DNA of 64,000 bases, from the NCBI RefSeq assembly GCF_042920265.1, contig NZ_JBDQZI010000004.1:62001-126000 (forward strand). The letters run 5' to 3'. Source of the DNA: Lysinibacillus_B sp042920265. GTDB taxonomy: Bacteria; Bacillota; Bacilli; Bacillales_A; Planococcaceae. The position numbers were made by a program, and so were the translations under genes. The stretch's first letter is position 1. Each line of letters starts with the position of its first letter. A model generated the notes under the pieces. It did not search any database. It worked only from the letters and a program-made list of their open reading frames with translations, and was not told the origin of the DNA. Shown in pieces: positions 15,878-24,032 of this stretch.

Positions 15878-17547
15878 GTGCATTCCCTCATTTCATCGAA
15901 GTATTTTGTTTTGTAAAAGGCTGTATGTTCACCAAAATAAGGAGCTCGTTCTATTCGGATTGCATAGTCATCTCTTTGCCACCAATTTGGCTTTTCTTCT
16001 ATTAAATAGGCCTCATCTTCACATAATGCTTTGACACATGATATATTCGCTGTATGCTCGTAAGGAACCCACGCTAACATCGTGGCGACCTCATATTGTG
16101 AGACATCAATCGTATAAGCAGCTTTCGTTGTCATTTGCTCATATAAGGCGAGAACAATCGACAACGCCCCGACAATCCCGGCCATCATATCACTGATCGA
16201 AAATAGCGGTAAAACAGGGGTCGCTGTACGGTCTACTGTTTGCGCTACAATTCCACCCATCGCCTCTAGTGTTGAGCCATACCCAACATAATCTCGATAA
16301 GGACCTATTTGACCAAATGCTGATAACGATGCATTAATAATCGACGGATTATGTAGTTGTAGTACATCATCTGTCAAACCAAAATTCTCCATTACACGCG
16401 GGCTAAAATTATTCACGACGATGTGGCTGTCTTGAATAAGCTTCAATAGTAACGCTTTATCTTTCTCTTCATACAAATCTAAAACGATGGATTTTTTATT
16501 GCGATTCAGCTCTTCAAAAAAGGGCGTTGTACCAGACTGCCCGCGAATACCATCTGGTCGATGTGGTGCCTCGACTTTCATGACCGTAGCACCTAAATCC
16601 GCAAATAATCTTGTACAATAAGGGCCTGCCCACATGGCGGTTAAATCCACAACTCGTAGCTCCTGAAAATTCGTAAAAGAAAAGGGCTGCTTCGCTGCCA
16701 GCCCTTTCGACATGATCCATGGAGAACGACTCATGTGATGTTGTTCAATAAAACCTCGACTTTTATGATGAGGACATTCAGCAATTTCCTGATGTGATTG
16801 CACACTTGCAAATGGCAATCGAAACGTCTGTCCAAGTACCATTAGCCCTTGGCGTAATTGACTTGCGCTCCATTTACTTAATGCCTCTTCGACACTCCTT
16901 TTTTGCAGCCTTCGTTCTGACTGTGTCGTACAATGTGGCAAATTAATTTCTGCCCAACGTGTTAAAAATGCCCACTGCTCATCACTTGGTGCACCAATGA
17001 ACATATGCCCGTCTAAAGTCGGCGCGATCATCATCGGTATAATACCTTGCTCCTCTGAAGTAAACAAGCGACCTTTTAAGGCACCCTTTAAAATTTCTGC
17101 TACATGGATCGTCACTTTAGATTCACGTCTTCCTTCCAGTAGCTGACATACTACGAGAAAGGCAATATGGGCTGCCACTAACATAGAAGCAGGATAACCA
17201 CCAATCGCTGGGGATGCGTTCCCTCTCTCATTTAGCCAGCCTGCTTTTGCTTGCAGTTCACGCTCTTCACCGGTTTGAAACGGTTGAAAGTCAATGTATA
17301 TTGTCAACGCTGTCCCAAAATACGGTGAGGGCCACACCGTATGATCGATCAATACGATATCCCAATCATGAGTTGGGGAGGTCGATGGTACGAGTACCTT
17401 CTCTGCATCACAAAAGAAAGGATGGGGAGTCGATTGTTTTTCAACGTAAGCTCCTTGCTGCCGTAATAATTCAGCAGCATAGCTCGTTGCAAGTGTTGTT
17501 GAAATTTCTAGTATCCTACAGCCTTGAAGTGTTTGCTGCTTCATCAT
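15874..17547 (-). CDS. Two-part CaiB/BaiF (class III) CoA transferase
   Basis: The 557-residue protein has two partial CaiB units. Residues about 8-40 look like the Rossmann start (GCRILEISTTLATSYAAELL), but the following active-site region is lost and the segment passes to C-terminal-lobe motifs (DGHMFIGAPSDEQWAFL, FASVQSHQEIAECPHHKSRG). From about residue 297 a canonical CaiB N-terminus appears (LRVVDLTAMWAGPYCTRLFA), including the expected catalytic aspartate in SISDMMAGIVGAL, and it ends in APYFGEHTAFY. The arrangement looks like one enzyme with rearranged lobes. It should move CoA between carboxylic acids. ATG 17544 is an alternative start with better spacing from AAGGAGG. Confidence 0.75.
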   Translation of the reverse strand: MMKQQTLQGCRILEISTTLATSYAAELLRQQGAYVEKQSTPHPFFCDAEKVLVPSTSPTHDWDIVLIDHTVWPSPYFGTALTIYIDFQPFQTGEERELQAKAGWLNERGNASPAIGGYPASMLVAAHIAFLVVCQLLEGRRESKVTIHVAEILKGALKGRLFTSEEQGIIPMMIAPTLDGHMFIGAPSDEQWAFLTRWAEINLPHCTTQSERRLQKRSVEEALSKWSASQLRQGLMVLGQTFRLPFASVQSHQEIAECPHHKSRGFIEQHHMSRSPWIMSKGLAAKQPFSFTNFQELRVVDLTAMWAGPYCTRLFADLGATVMKVEAPHRPDGIRGQSGTTPFFEELNRNKKSIVLDLYEEKDKALLLKLIQDSHIVVNNFSPRVMENFGLTDDVLQLHNPSIINASLSAFGQIGPYRDYVGYGSTLEAMGGIVAQTVDRTATPVLPLFSISDMMAGIVGALSIVLALYEQMTTKAAYTIDVSQYEVATMLAWVPYEHTANISCVKALCEDEAYLIEEKPNWWQRDDYAIRIERAPYFGEHTAFYKTKYFDEMRECT

Positions 17548-17561
17548 ACGACCTCCTTTAC

Positions 17562-17705
17562 TTAGTCTGCTGTTGGTAGCGCGACTGGTTTTTTCACCTG
17601 CATATTTTCATTGCAACATTGCACAGTACCATCACCAGATTTAATGCACATTACTTCACTTCCGCATTTTAAACATTCTAAGCGTTTGCCTAATTGATTA
17701 GTCAT
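17562..17705 (-). CDS. Small zinc-ribbon protein, desulfoferrodoxin-N-like (1)
   Basis: A 47-residue protein, MTNQLGKRLECLKCGSEVMC then IKSGDGTVQCCNENM. The CxxC...CC spacing and G-D-G-x-x-x-CC-x-x-x-M pattern resemble the desulforedoxin-like N-terminal domain of desulfoferrodoxin (iron-binding rubredoxin-like knuckle). The catalytic superoxide-reductase domain is absent. It lies inside the operon with 13-14 base gaps on both sides. A role as metal or electron carrier is conjecture. Confidence 0.7.
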   Translation of the reverse strand: MTNQLGKRLECLKCGSEVMCIKSGDGTVQCCNENMQVKKPVALPTAD

Positions 17706-17718
17706 GGCATATCACTCC

Positions 17719-17838
17719 TTACTTTTTCTCACTGAGTACTTGCCCGCAGCATGTTATTTTTCCTTCCCCAATCTTCATCATAATGAATTCACTTTGACAT
17801 TTTGGGCATGTAAACTTTGTACCGATTTTAATCGTCAT
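17719..17838 (-). CDS. Small zinc-ribbon protein, desulfoferrodoxin-N-like (2)
   Basis: A 39-residue paralogue of the next gene, MTIKIGTKFTCPKCQSEF then MMKIGEGKITCCGQ. It has the same CxxC...CC arrangement and a GEG turn. It is preceded by a purine-rich site and lies 16 bases after a CaiB-type gene, so it is cotranscribed. Metal binding is inferred from the four cysteines; function is unknown. Confidence 0.7.
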   Translation of the reverse strand: MTIKIGTKFTCPKCQSEFIMMKIGEGKITCCGQVLSEKK

Positions 17839-17854
17839 TTACGATTCCTCCCTT

Positions 17855-19069
17855 TTAGCTAAGCATTTTATCGCCGATAATTTGCTTTTCTAGTAGACTA
17901 TTGTATTCTTCGTTAGAAAGCTGCAATAATTCCTTAAATACATATTCATTATCTTGCCCAAGCGTTGGCGCTGGTGCTTGATGTAGAACGCGCTCATTGT
18001 TCCACTTTATAGGCCAGGATGGATACAAATGTGTACCTACGTATTCACGTGTCACCTCTTGATACACATTTTTCAAAAATGGATCTTGCTCCATTTCATG
18101 CACTTCCAATACAGGACCTGCTGGCACACCTACCTCCTGCAAACGTGAAGCAATCGCATAATGCGTATGTTGCGCTGTCCATGTTGAAATGATTGCATCT
18201 AGCTCATCATGTGCCGCAATGCGTCCTGCCACCGTCTTGAAACGTTCATCCGCTAACAGCGACTGTTGATTCATGACTTGGCATAAGCTTTGCCATTCTT
18301 CATCCGTTGTAACTGAAATCGCTACCCAGCTATCTTTCCCTTGTGTACGATAAATACCTTGCGGGGCAATCCCTGGGTGGCGATTGCCTACACGCCCCCA
18401 GTTTTCACCATTCAGTATAAAGTCAGCAATTGGCGCACCCATATAATTCAAGCAACCTTCATTTTGTGCAAGCTCTATTTCCTGCCCTTCTCCTGTTTGA
18501 TCGCGATGCTCGAGTGCAATTAACAATGCAGCTGCGGCATGGAAGCCTGCGATGACATCTGCTACACCGAGTACAGTCATCGGTTTCCCGTCCTGATAGC
18601 CGTTCAATTGTGCGATACCTGACAGCATTTCAAATGTATAAGCAAATCCAGGTTGATTACGATAAGGTCCTGTCTTCCCGTAAGCTGGCATCGATAGCAT
18701 AATTAAGTCCTTCTTATACTGCGATAGCACATCATACGTTAAATGAAAGTTCTCCATCACACGTGGTGTGAAATTTTCCATAACGATATCGCATTTTTCT
18801 ACGAGCTTTTTGAAATACTTTTTCCCCTCTTCATCATTTAAATTAAGTGTTGCTCCTAATTTATTATGATTAGCTGCGTTAAATGTTGGCCCAAGCTCCC
18901 ACCAATTTTCACCTGGGGATGTTAACATAAAACGGAAGCCATCCGGCGATTGAATCGATTCGAGTTTAATAATTTCAGCCCCAAGTGCACCGAGATAAGA
19001 AGTACACATTGGGCCAGACCACCACATCGTCAAATCTAAAATTCGTACTCCTTTTAATGGTTGATTCAC
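17855..19069 (-). CDS. CaiB/BaiF family CoA transferase
   Basis: A 404-residue class III CoA transferase of normal length. Seen are LKGVRILDLTMWWSGPMCTSYL, the MENFTPRVMENF motif, the likely catalytic aspartate in LGVADVIAGFHAAAALL and the C-terminal GVPAGPVLEVHEMEQDP. It transfers CoA from an acyl-CoA donor to a free acid, or acts as racemase in some relatives. It is the ninth gene of the operon. WWSG replaces the usual xxAG at the first turn, which may alter substrate choice. Confidence 0.88.
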   Translation of the reverse strand: MNQPLKGVRILDLTMWWSGPMCTSYLGALGAEIIKLESIQSPDGFRFMLTSPGENWWELGPTFNAANHNKLGATLNLNDEEGKKYFKKLVEKCDIVMENFTPRVMENFHLTYDVLSQYKKDLIMLSMPAYGKTGPYRNQPGFAYTFEMLSGIAQLNGYQDGKPMTVLGVADVIAGFHAAAALLIALEHRDQTGEGQEIELAQNEGCLNYMGAPIADFILNGENWGRVGNRHPGIAPQGIYRTQGKDSWVAISVTTDEEWQSLCQVMNQQSLLADERFKTVAGRIAAHDELDAIISTWTAQHTHYAIASRLQEVGVPAGPVLEVHEMEQDPFLKNVYQEVTREYVGTHLYPSWPIKWNNERVLHQAPAPTLGQDNEYVFKELLQLSNEEYNSLLEKQIIGDKMLS

Positions 19070-19084
19070 AATGTTTCACCCTTT

Positions 19085-20257
19085 CTAGATTTGTGTACTT
19101 TTATCATAAAGTGCTTTTAATGTTATTTCGTTATGCTCACCAAGTGTTGGTGCACTCGTACGAATGGCCCAAGGCGTTTCCGCCATCCGGAATGGTGCAC
19201 CCGGCTGCGTTATTTTACCGAGCTCTGGATGTGTAACCTCGACGAAAAATTCGCGTTCTACATACTGATCTAACGAAAGCAACTCTTCAAATGTCGGTAC
19301 AAGTGTGACAGGTACACGCCATTCGTTGCCTAGCGCTAGCACTTCCTCCGTCGTATGCTCCATTAAAAACGCATCGAGGCGCTCTTGGAAAATGTCCTGA
19401 TGAATTAAACGCTGTGGTAACGTTGTAAATCGCTCATCATCTACCCACTCATACGCGCCAATCATAAAGCAGAAACTTTGCCAATGCTGACCTGTTAGCA
19501 CACTAATACCTACATGACCATCCTTACATTTCTCAATGCCTGGCAGCATAATATAGCGTGCCACATGCTTAAAAGGACTTGTCGGATAAGAGTTTTGAAC
19601 GGTCGGATAGGACCGCTGTAATAAGCCTGTTGCCGTAATAGAAATATCTAAATGGGCGCCTATACCTGATACACGTGCACCGCGTAATGCGGCAAGGGCT
19701 GAAGATGCTGCAAATGTACCCGTTACATACTCCAACATACGTAATTGCCCTGCTGCACGTACTGGCTCAAGGTGTGGATCACCGACTGAAGAGAGGAACC
19801 CACTCATCGCCTGCGTCACAATTTCCGTTGCCTTATAATGGGCAAATTCTCCTTCTTGCCCAAAGTTCGTAATCGAAACCATGACAAGCTTTGGATTAAT
19901 CGCTTTTAATGTATCGTAATCTAATCCAAGGCGCTTCATCACACCTGGTGCAAAATTTTCAACAAGAAGATCGACCTCTTTGACTAATCGTTTCACTATA
20001 TCAATACCTTGCACTGATTTTAAATCGAGCGTGACACTTTGCTTATTATTATTTAAATAAGCAAATAAGCCGCTCGCATTTACATTTTGTTCATTATTTT
20101 TAAAGGGGCCTTCCGAACGTGAAGGGTCACCGGTACCAGGGCGTTCTACTTTAATGACTTCAGCGCCGTAGTCTGCCAAAATTTTTGTACAATACGGGCC
20201 TGCAATATGCCAAGATAAGTCCAGTACTTTTACATGTGATAACGCTAATTTTGTCAT
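19085..20257 (-). CDS. CaiB/BaiF family CoA transferase
   Basis: A 390-residue class III CoA transferase: HVKVLDLSWHIAGPYCTKIL, VENFAPGVMKRLGLDYDTL and a C-terminal VPVTLVPTFEELLSLDQYVE. The usual catalytic aspartate position reads RMLEYVTGTFAAS, so an obvious aspartate is missing there (E in its place). It may pair with one of the other two CaiB proteins, as heteromeric class III transferases do. It is the eighth gene of the operon. Confidence 0.85.
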   Translation of the reverse strand: MTKLALSHVKVLDLSWHIAGPYCTKILADYGAEVIKVERPGTGDPSRSEGPFKNNEQNVNASGLFAYLNNNKQSVTLDLKSVQGIDIVKRLVKEVDLLVENFAPGVMKRLGLDYDTLKAINPKLVMVSITNFGQEGEFAHYKATEIVTQAMSGFLSSVGDPHLEPVRAAGQLRMLEYVTGTFAASSALAALRGARVSGIGAHLDISITATGLLQRSYPTVQNSYPTSPFKHVARYIMLPGIEKCKDGHVGISVLTGQHWQSFCFMIGAYEWVDDERFTTLPQRLIHQDIFQERLDAFLMEHTTEEVLALGNEWRVPVTLVPTFEELLSLDQYVEREFFVEVTHPELGKITQPGAPFRMAETPWAIRTSAPTLGEHNEITLKALYDKSTQI

Positions 20258-20269
20258 CTATTCACCCCC

Positions 20270-21439
20270 TTACATACTCGTTACTTTGGATGGTTCTTGC
20301 GGCTTTGTCGCCAACCACTGACCTAGGTTTTGCAGATGCATTTCCGGTGTACCAAATTCTAATTGTTGCCCTTTGAAGCGACGGAAACAAAACTGTAATG
20401 GATAATCATAATCGATACCCATCCCGCCGTGTAATTGGTGTGCACCCGTTACTACTTTTTGTCCTTCTTGACTGAGCCAAGCCTTTGCAATCGCAACCTC
20501 TTTTTTCGCATCTTTGCCCTCTACTAATCTAGAGAAGGCATGAAAGGCTGCTAGGCGACCACCTTCAACGATTGTGAACATATCCGCCAGACGATGCTGA
20601 ACCGATTGGAACGAACCAATGGGTACATTGAATTGATGTCGCTCCTTCACATAATCGGCTGTAATATCCACTGTTCGACTAAGTACACCTGTCATTTCAA
20701 TACATTTCAATGCTGTTGCAAATGTCAGCATGTCGCTTGCCACATCGAATCCATCTCCAACGTTGCCTACTATTTGTGCAGCGGATACTTTCACTTCATG
20801 GAAGCGTACTTCACATAAACCGTCCGCACTAATCGTTGGAATGTCCTTCACTTCTATTCCTTGTGTAGCTGTATCAACAAGGAACACCGTCAGCCCTTCC
20901 TTCGTACCAATCGCTTTTTGATCTGTACGGGCGATAACAAATAATTTGTCCACTGACTTGGCAAAAGGAACGAATAGCTTCGTACCATTTAATACGTAGT
21001 GATTTCCAGTAGATGATGCACCTAGAGACAAATGCTCTAACTTATAGTGTGCTTGCGGTTCTGCAATCGCATAACTTGCCTTTGATGTACCGTCTGCAAA
21101 TGCGGGTAGTAAGTTTGATTTTTGCGTATCTGTGCCGTATGTTACTAGCGGCCTCACACCACTCACAATCGTCGATAAAAATGGACCCTGGAACAAGGAC
21201 CAGCCTGCCTCCTCTATGACAAGTGCTAAGTCTAAAAACTCTCCACCGAATCCACCATATTGTTCCGGCACAACAAGCCCTACAAACCCTAGCTCTACAA
21301 GCTCTTGATAAAGTTTTTCTGAATAATGATGTGGGTTCCCTTCAAATGCACGTAATTCCTCTAGTCCACACTTCTCTTTAAAAAACTTACGTGCTGTTTG
21401 CTTAAATTCTTTTTGTATATCATTTAAATGAAAATCCAT
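20270..21439 (-). CDS. Acyl-CoA dehydrogenase, second operon copy
   Basis: A 389-residue flavin-dependent acyl-CoA dehydrogenase. The N-terminal helical domain starts MDFHLNDIQKEFKQTARKFF; the beta domain has YAIAEPQAH, where the usual TEP(x)AGSD is degenerate; the C-terminal part has QLHGGMGIDYDYPLQFCFRR. Its FAD-loop motif is not the usual GTSEI, as in the partner subunit of heteromeric FadE28/FadE29-type enzymes. I infer that it forms a mixed complex with the dehydrogenase at 24033-25196. Confidence 0.82.
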   Translation of the reverse strand: MDFHLNDIQKEFKQTARKFFKEKCGLEELRAFEGNPHHYSEKLYQELVELGFVGLVVPEQYGGFGGEFLDLALVIEEAGWSLFQGPFLSTIVSGVRPLVTYGTDTQKSNLLPAFADGTSKASYAIAEPQAHYKLEHLSLGASSTGNHYVLNGTKLFVPFAKSVDKLFVIARTDQKAIGTKEGLTVFLVDTATQGIEVKDIPTISADGLCEVRFHEVKVSAAQIVGNVGDGFDVASDMLTFATALKCIEMTGVLSRTVDITADYVKERHQFNVPIGSFQSVQHRLADMFTIVEGGRLAAFHAFSRLVEGKDAKKEVAIAKAWLSQEGQKVVTGAHQLHGGMGIDYDYPLQFCFRRFKGQQLEFGTPEMHLQNLGQWLATKPQEPSKVTSM

Positions 21440-21451
21440 TGCGAAACCTCC

Positions 21452-21868
21452 TCACCCTTTTTTAAATTTAATAAGAGAGATATCTTCAAACACTTGATCG
21501 TCTACTACGACTTCAACTGGCATACCGATTTCAATTTCATGTGGGGAGGCATCGAGCATATTGCCCACAATTCGGGCGCCATTTTCCAATTCGACTAACA
21601 CTACTTCATACGGCGTCTGGAAACCTGGGTGCACAGACCGATGATACACGACATAAGAGTAGACCTTTCCTTTCGTCGGTGCTTCTACCCATTCCAACTC
21701 AAAACTGCGACAATTATGGCAAGCAGGGCGCGGCGGATGTAATACCGTCCCACACTTACTGCATTGTTGAAAATGTAACTTTTTCGTTTCGCGTAGCTTT
21801 TGCCAAAATACCTCAGTATCTTCATTCATATTTGGCCTCGGTGTGCCAATTCCTGTATATTGCACCAT
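21452..21868 (-). CDS. DUF35 Zn-ribbon/OB-fold protein, thiolase/aldolase partner
   Basis: A 138-residue protein: N-terminal helix with FWQKLRETKKLHFQQC, a four-cysteine zinc ribbon (C36, C39, C50, C53), then an OB fold (KGKVYSYVVYHRSVHPGF, PYEVVLVELENGARIVGN). DUF35 proteins form complexes with thiolase-fold enzymes; in the steroid side-chain aldolase the DUF35 domain binds Ltp2. The gene immediately upstream in the operon is the thiolase-like gene, 5 bases away, so I infer a direct complex. Confidence 0.88.
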   Translation of the reverse strand: MVQYTGIGTPRPNMNEDTEVFWQKLRETKKLHFQQCSKCGTVLHPPRPACHNCRSFELEWVEAPTKGKVYSYVVYHRSVHPGFQTPYEVVLVELENGARIVGNMLDASPHEIEIGMPVEVVVDDQVFEDISLIKFKKG

Positions 21869-21873
21869 ATTGT

Positions 21874-23040
21874 TTACTCCTTTCTTAAAATGAGCCCACT
21901 TGTTGGTACGCCTAAACCACCTGTAACGAGCACATTTTCCACATGATCAATTTGTGTTGTGGACGTACCGCGGATTTGACGAACGCCCTCTGTAATTAAG
22001 TTCATGCCATGTAAATATCCTTCTGACATTAAGCCACCTGCTGTATTAATCGGTAACTCACCGTAACGATTAATTCGCGTGCCCCCTTCACAGAAGGCTA
22101 CCCCTTCGCCTCGACCAACAAAGCCAAGTGCTTCTAACTGCATCGGAATTAACGGACTAAATGCATCATAAAACTGTGCTACATCAATATCCTGCGGTGT
22201 AATTCCAGCTTGTTTGAATAATTTTTTGCCGTATTCTTCTACCTCATGTAAAAAAGTAATTTCATCACGGTAGTAGCTCGTCATGACTTCCCCATTCGTT
22301 GACATTCCTTGGCTTACCCCCGCAATAATGGCAGGTGTTTGTTTTAGTGCCCTCGCACGTTCTGGCGTCGTTACAATAACAGCAACGGCACCGTCCGTAC
22401 TTAAACAGCAATCATGACGTCGAAGTGGCTCGACATTAATCGGTGATGCCATATACTCTTCCATTGTCATCGTACGATTATAAAAAATAGCTTTCGGATT
22501 GCGGTTGGCATTTTCACGATTGACTAAAGGTGCCCATGCTAACTGTCCATCCTTAATGCCGTATTCATGAATATAACGATTAGCAAACATCGCTACCCAC
22601 GAAACAGGTGTCAGTAAGCCGTATGGATGATACATCCCCATATATACATCTCCGCTTACCCTCGTTGGCTCAAAATCACCGTAACGCATCGGACCAGAAG
22701 CATCCCGAATTGAACGAACACAAACGACATAATTGGCTAAACCAGATGCCACCGCCGCAGCTGCACTTGCAACCGTTCCACAACTCGCTCCACCACCATA
22801 GGGCACTTGATTGAAGTAGCTTAAGTTTGGAATGCCGAGTGCACGTACGATATCAATTTGAGTGGCACTATCTAGCGTATAATTCACCATTCCATCGATA
22901 TCTTTAATATCTAATCCTGCATCCTCTACTGCATTTAAAATTGCTTCCAGTGCCATTTTTAATTCGGTTCTTCCACAATTTTGACTAAACTCTGTTTGAC
23001 CAATCCCTACAATCGCTGTTTTTCCTTGAATCGTTTCCAC
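21874..23040 (-). CDS. Thiolase-fold protein, Ltp2-like retro-aldolase candidate
   Basis: A 388-residue thiolase superfamily protein of the lipid-transfer/SCP2-thiolase-like group. The position of the thiolase nucleophile falls in GGGASCG (82-88), where my alignment puts glycine instead of cysteine; C87 is offset. The usual catalytic GHP near the C-terminus is replaced by EGYLHGMN. Y291 (FYDAFSP) and Y342 (EGYLHG) match where I recall the two catalytic tyrosines of the Ltp2 aldolase. I therefore predict cleavage of a beta-hydroxy branched acyl-CoA rather than thiolysis. A degradative thiolase using C87 is the alternative. Confidence 0.8.
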   Translation of the reverse strand: METIQGKTAIVGIGQTEFSQNCGRTELKMALEAILNAVEDAGLDIKDIDGMVNYTLDSATQIDIVRALGIPNLSYFNQVPYGGGASCGTVASAAAAVASGLANYVVCVRSIRDASGPMRYGDFEPTRVSGDVYMGMYHPYGLLTPVSWVAMFANRYIHEYGIKDGQLAWAPLVNRENANRNPKAIFYNRTMTMEEYMASPINVEPLRRHDCCLSTDGAVAVIVTTPERARALKQTPAIIAGVSQGMSTNGEVMTSYYRDEITFLHEVEEYGKKLFKQAGITPQDIDVAQFYDAFSPLIPMQLEALGFVGRGEGVAFCEGGTRINRYGELPINTAGGLMSEGYLHGMNLITEGVRQIRGTSTTQIDHVENVLVTGGLGVPTSGLILRKE

Positions 23041-23044
23041 ATGT

Positions 23045-23485
23045 TTACCCCCTTGGTAAGGCTACTACGCCTGCTCCTAATGCGTGATAACCTAAGTTAT
23101 TTTTACCTGCAAACTCCACTTCTACTAGACACTCATCGTTTTCTTCATATTTTTTTGTAACCCGACCACTAAAGACAATCGTGTCATTCGGATAGTTAGG
23201 TACGGCTAGTTTGAGCGAAATTTTCTTCAAAGTGCCTTCTGGTCCTGTCCAATCGGTTAAATATTTTCCAACAAGACCATTTGTCGTTAAAATATTCATA
23301 AACACATCGTCAGCCCCTGCCGCCTTTGCTGCCCTATGATCGTGATGGACGATTTCGTAATCATGTGTGGCTGAAATGGCACCGCCAACAACGAGCGCTG
23401 CCGTTACCTCTCTAGTAGCAGTTGGCAACTCCATTCCGACTTCGACTGCATCCCACGTCGTACTTGCATACATTGTCGCTTTCAT
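23045..23485 (-). CDS. MaoC-like enoyl-CoA hydratase subunit (ChsH1-like)
   Basis: A 146-residue single hot-dog domain. ATHDYEIVHHDHRAAKAAGA holds the Asp/His pair region of MaoC hydratases, followed by FMNILTTNGLVGKYLTDW, a stretch I associate with the ChsH1 class. Such small subunits work as heteromers, here probably with the FAS1-like/MaoC-N protein encoded 12 bases upstream. Reaction: addition of water to an alpha-beta unsaturated acyl-CoA. Confidence 0.8.
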   Translation of the reverse strand: MKATMYASTTWDAVEVGMELPTATREVTAALVVGGAISATHDYEIVHHDHRAAKAAGADDVFMNILTTNGLVGKYLTDWTGPEGTLKKISLKLAVPNYPNDTIVFSGRVTKKYEENDECLVEVEFAGKNNLGYHALGAGVVALPRG

Positions 23486-23497
23486 TTCACATTCCTC

Positions 23498-24013
23498 CTA
23501 TTCTTGAACTTGCGCCTTATACGATAAAATTGTGAAAGACTGCTTACATACAACCTCATTGCGCTGGTTCGTAAATGTATATAAAAATGTAGAGAAATAA
23601 CCAGGTCCTCGTGCTGTTTGCTTCAACGGTGAGATTTCTTTTACTGAAATCGTGTAACTAATTTCATCCCCAACTTTCATTGGCTCAAAATATTCTTGTA
23701 CTTGTTCTGTCGCAACGATGGAAGAATAGCCGTGCTCCCTTAGTAACTCTACTAAATGCTCCATTGTATTTTTTTCACGCTGTACTTTTGGCCATAGTGG
23801 ATTCATTGTATACACTTGCACTTGCGTTGGCGGTGCGATAATACCCCCGTATCGTGTTTCCTTCGCATACTCTTCATCATGATAGAGTGGATTGGCATCC
23901 TCCATCACTTCACAAAAATGACGAATCATTGGACGGCATACTTCATCTGCTCCTTTTGTCACCTCGGATTCAATCCCAACTAACGCTTGCAGCATTTCAT
24001 TTGTTAATGACAT
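23498..24013 (-). CDS. MaoC N-terminal-type dehydratase/hydratase subunit
   Basis: A 171-residue hot-dog protein of the FAS1-like dehydratase (MaoC_dehydrat_N) group: MIRHFCEVMEDANPLYHDEE, GGIIAPPTQVQVYTM, VQEYFEPMKVGDEISYTI. The NPLYH motif carries the likely catalytic residues. It resembles the MaoC half of ChsH2, but its DUF35 half is a separate gene here (21452-21868). It is the third gene of the operon. Confidence 0.82.
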   Translation of the reverse strand: MSLTNEMLQALVGIESEVTKGADEVCRPMIRHFCEVMEDANPLYHDEEYAKETRYGGIIAPPTQVQVYTMNPLWPKVQREKNTMEHLVELLREHGYSSIVATEQVQEYFEPMKVGDEISYTISVKEISPLKQTARGPGYFSTFLYTFTNQRNEVVCKQSFTILSYKAQVQE

Positions 24014-24032
24014 GATTTTCTCCTCCTTTGTA

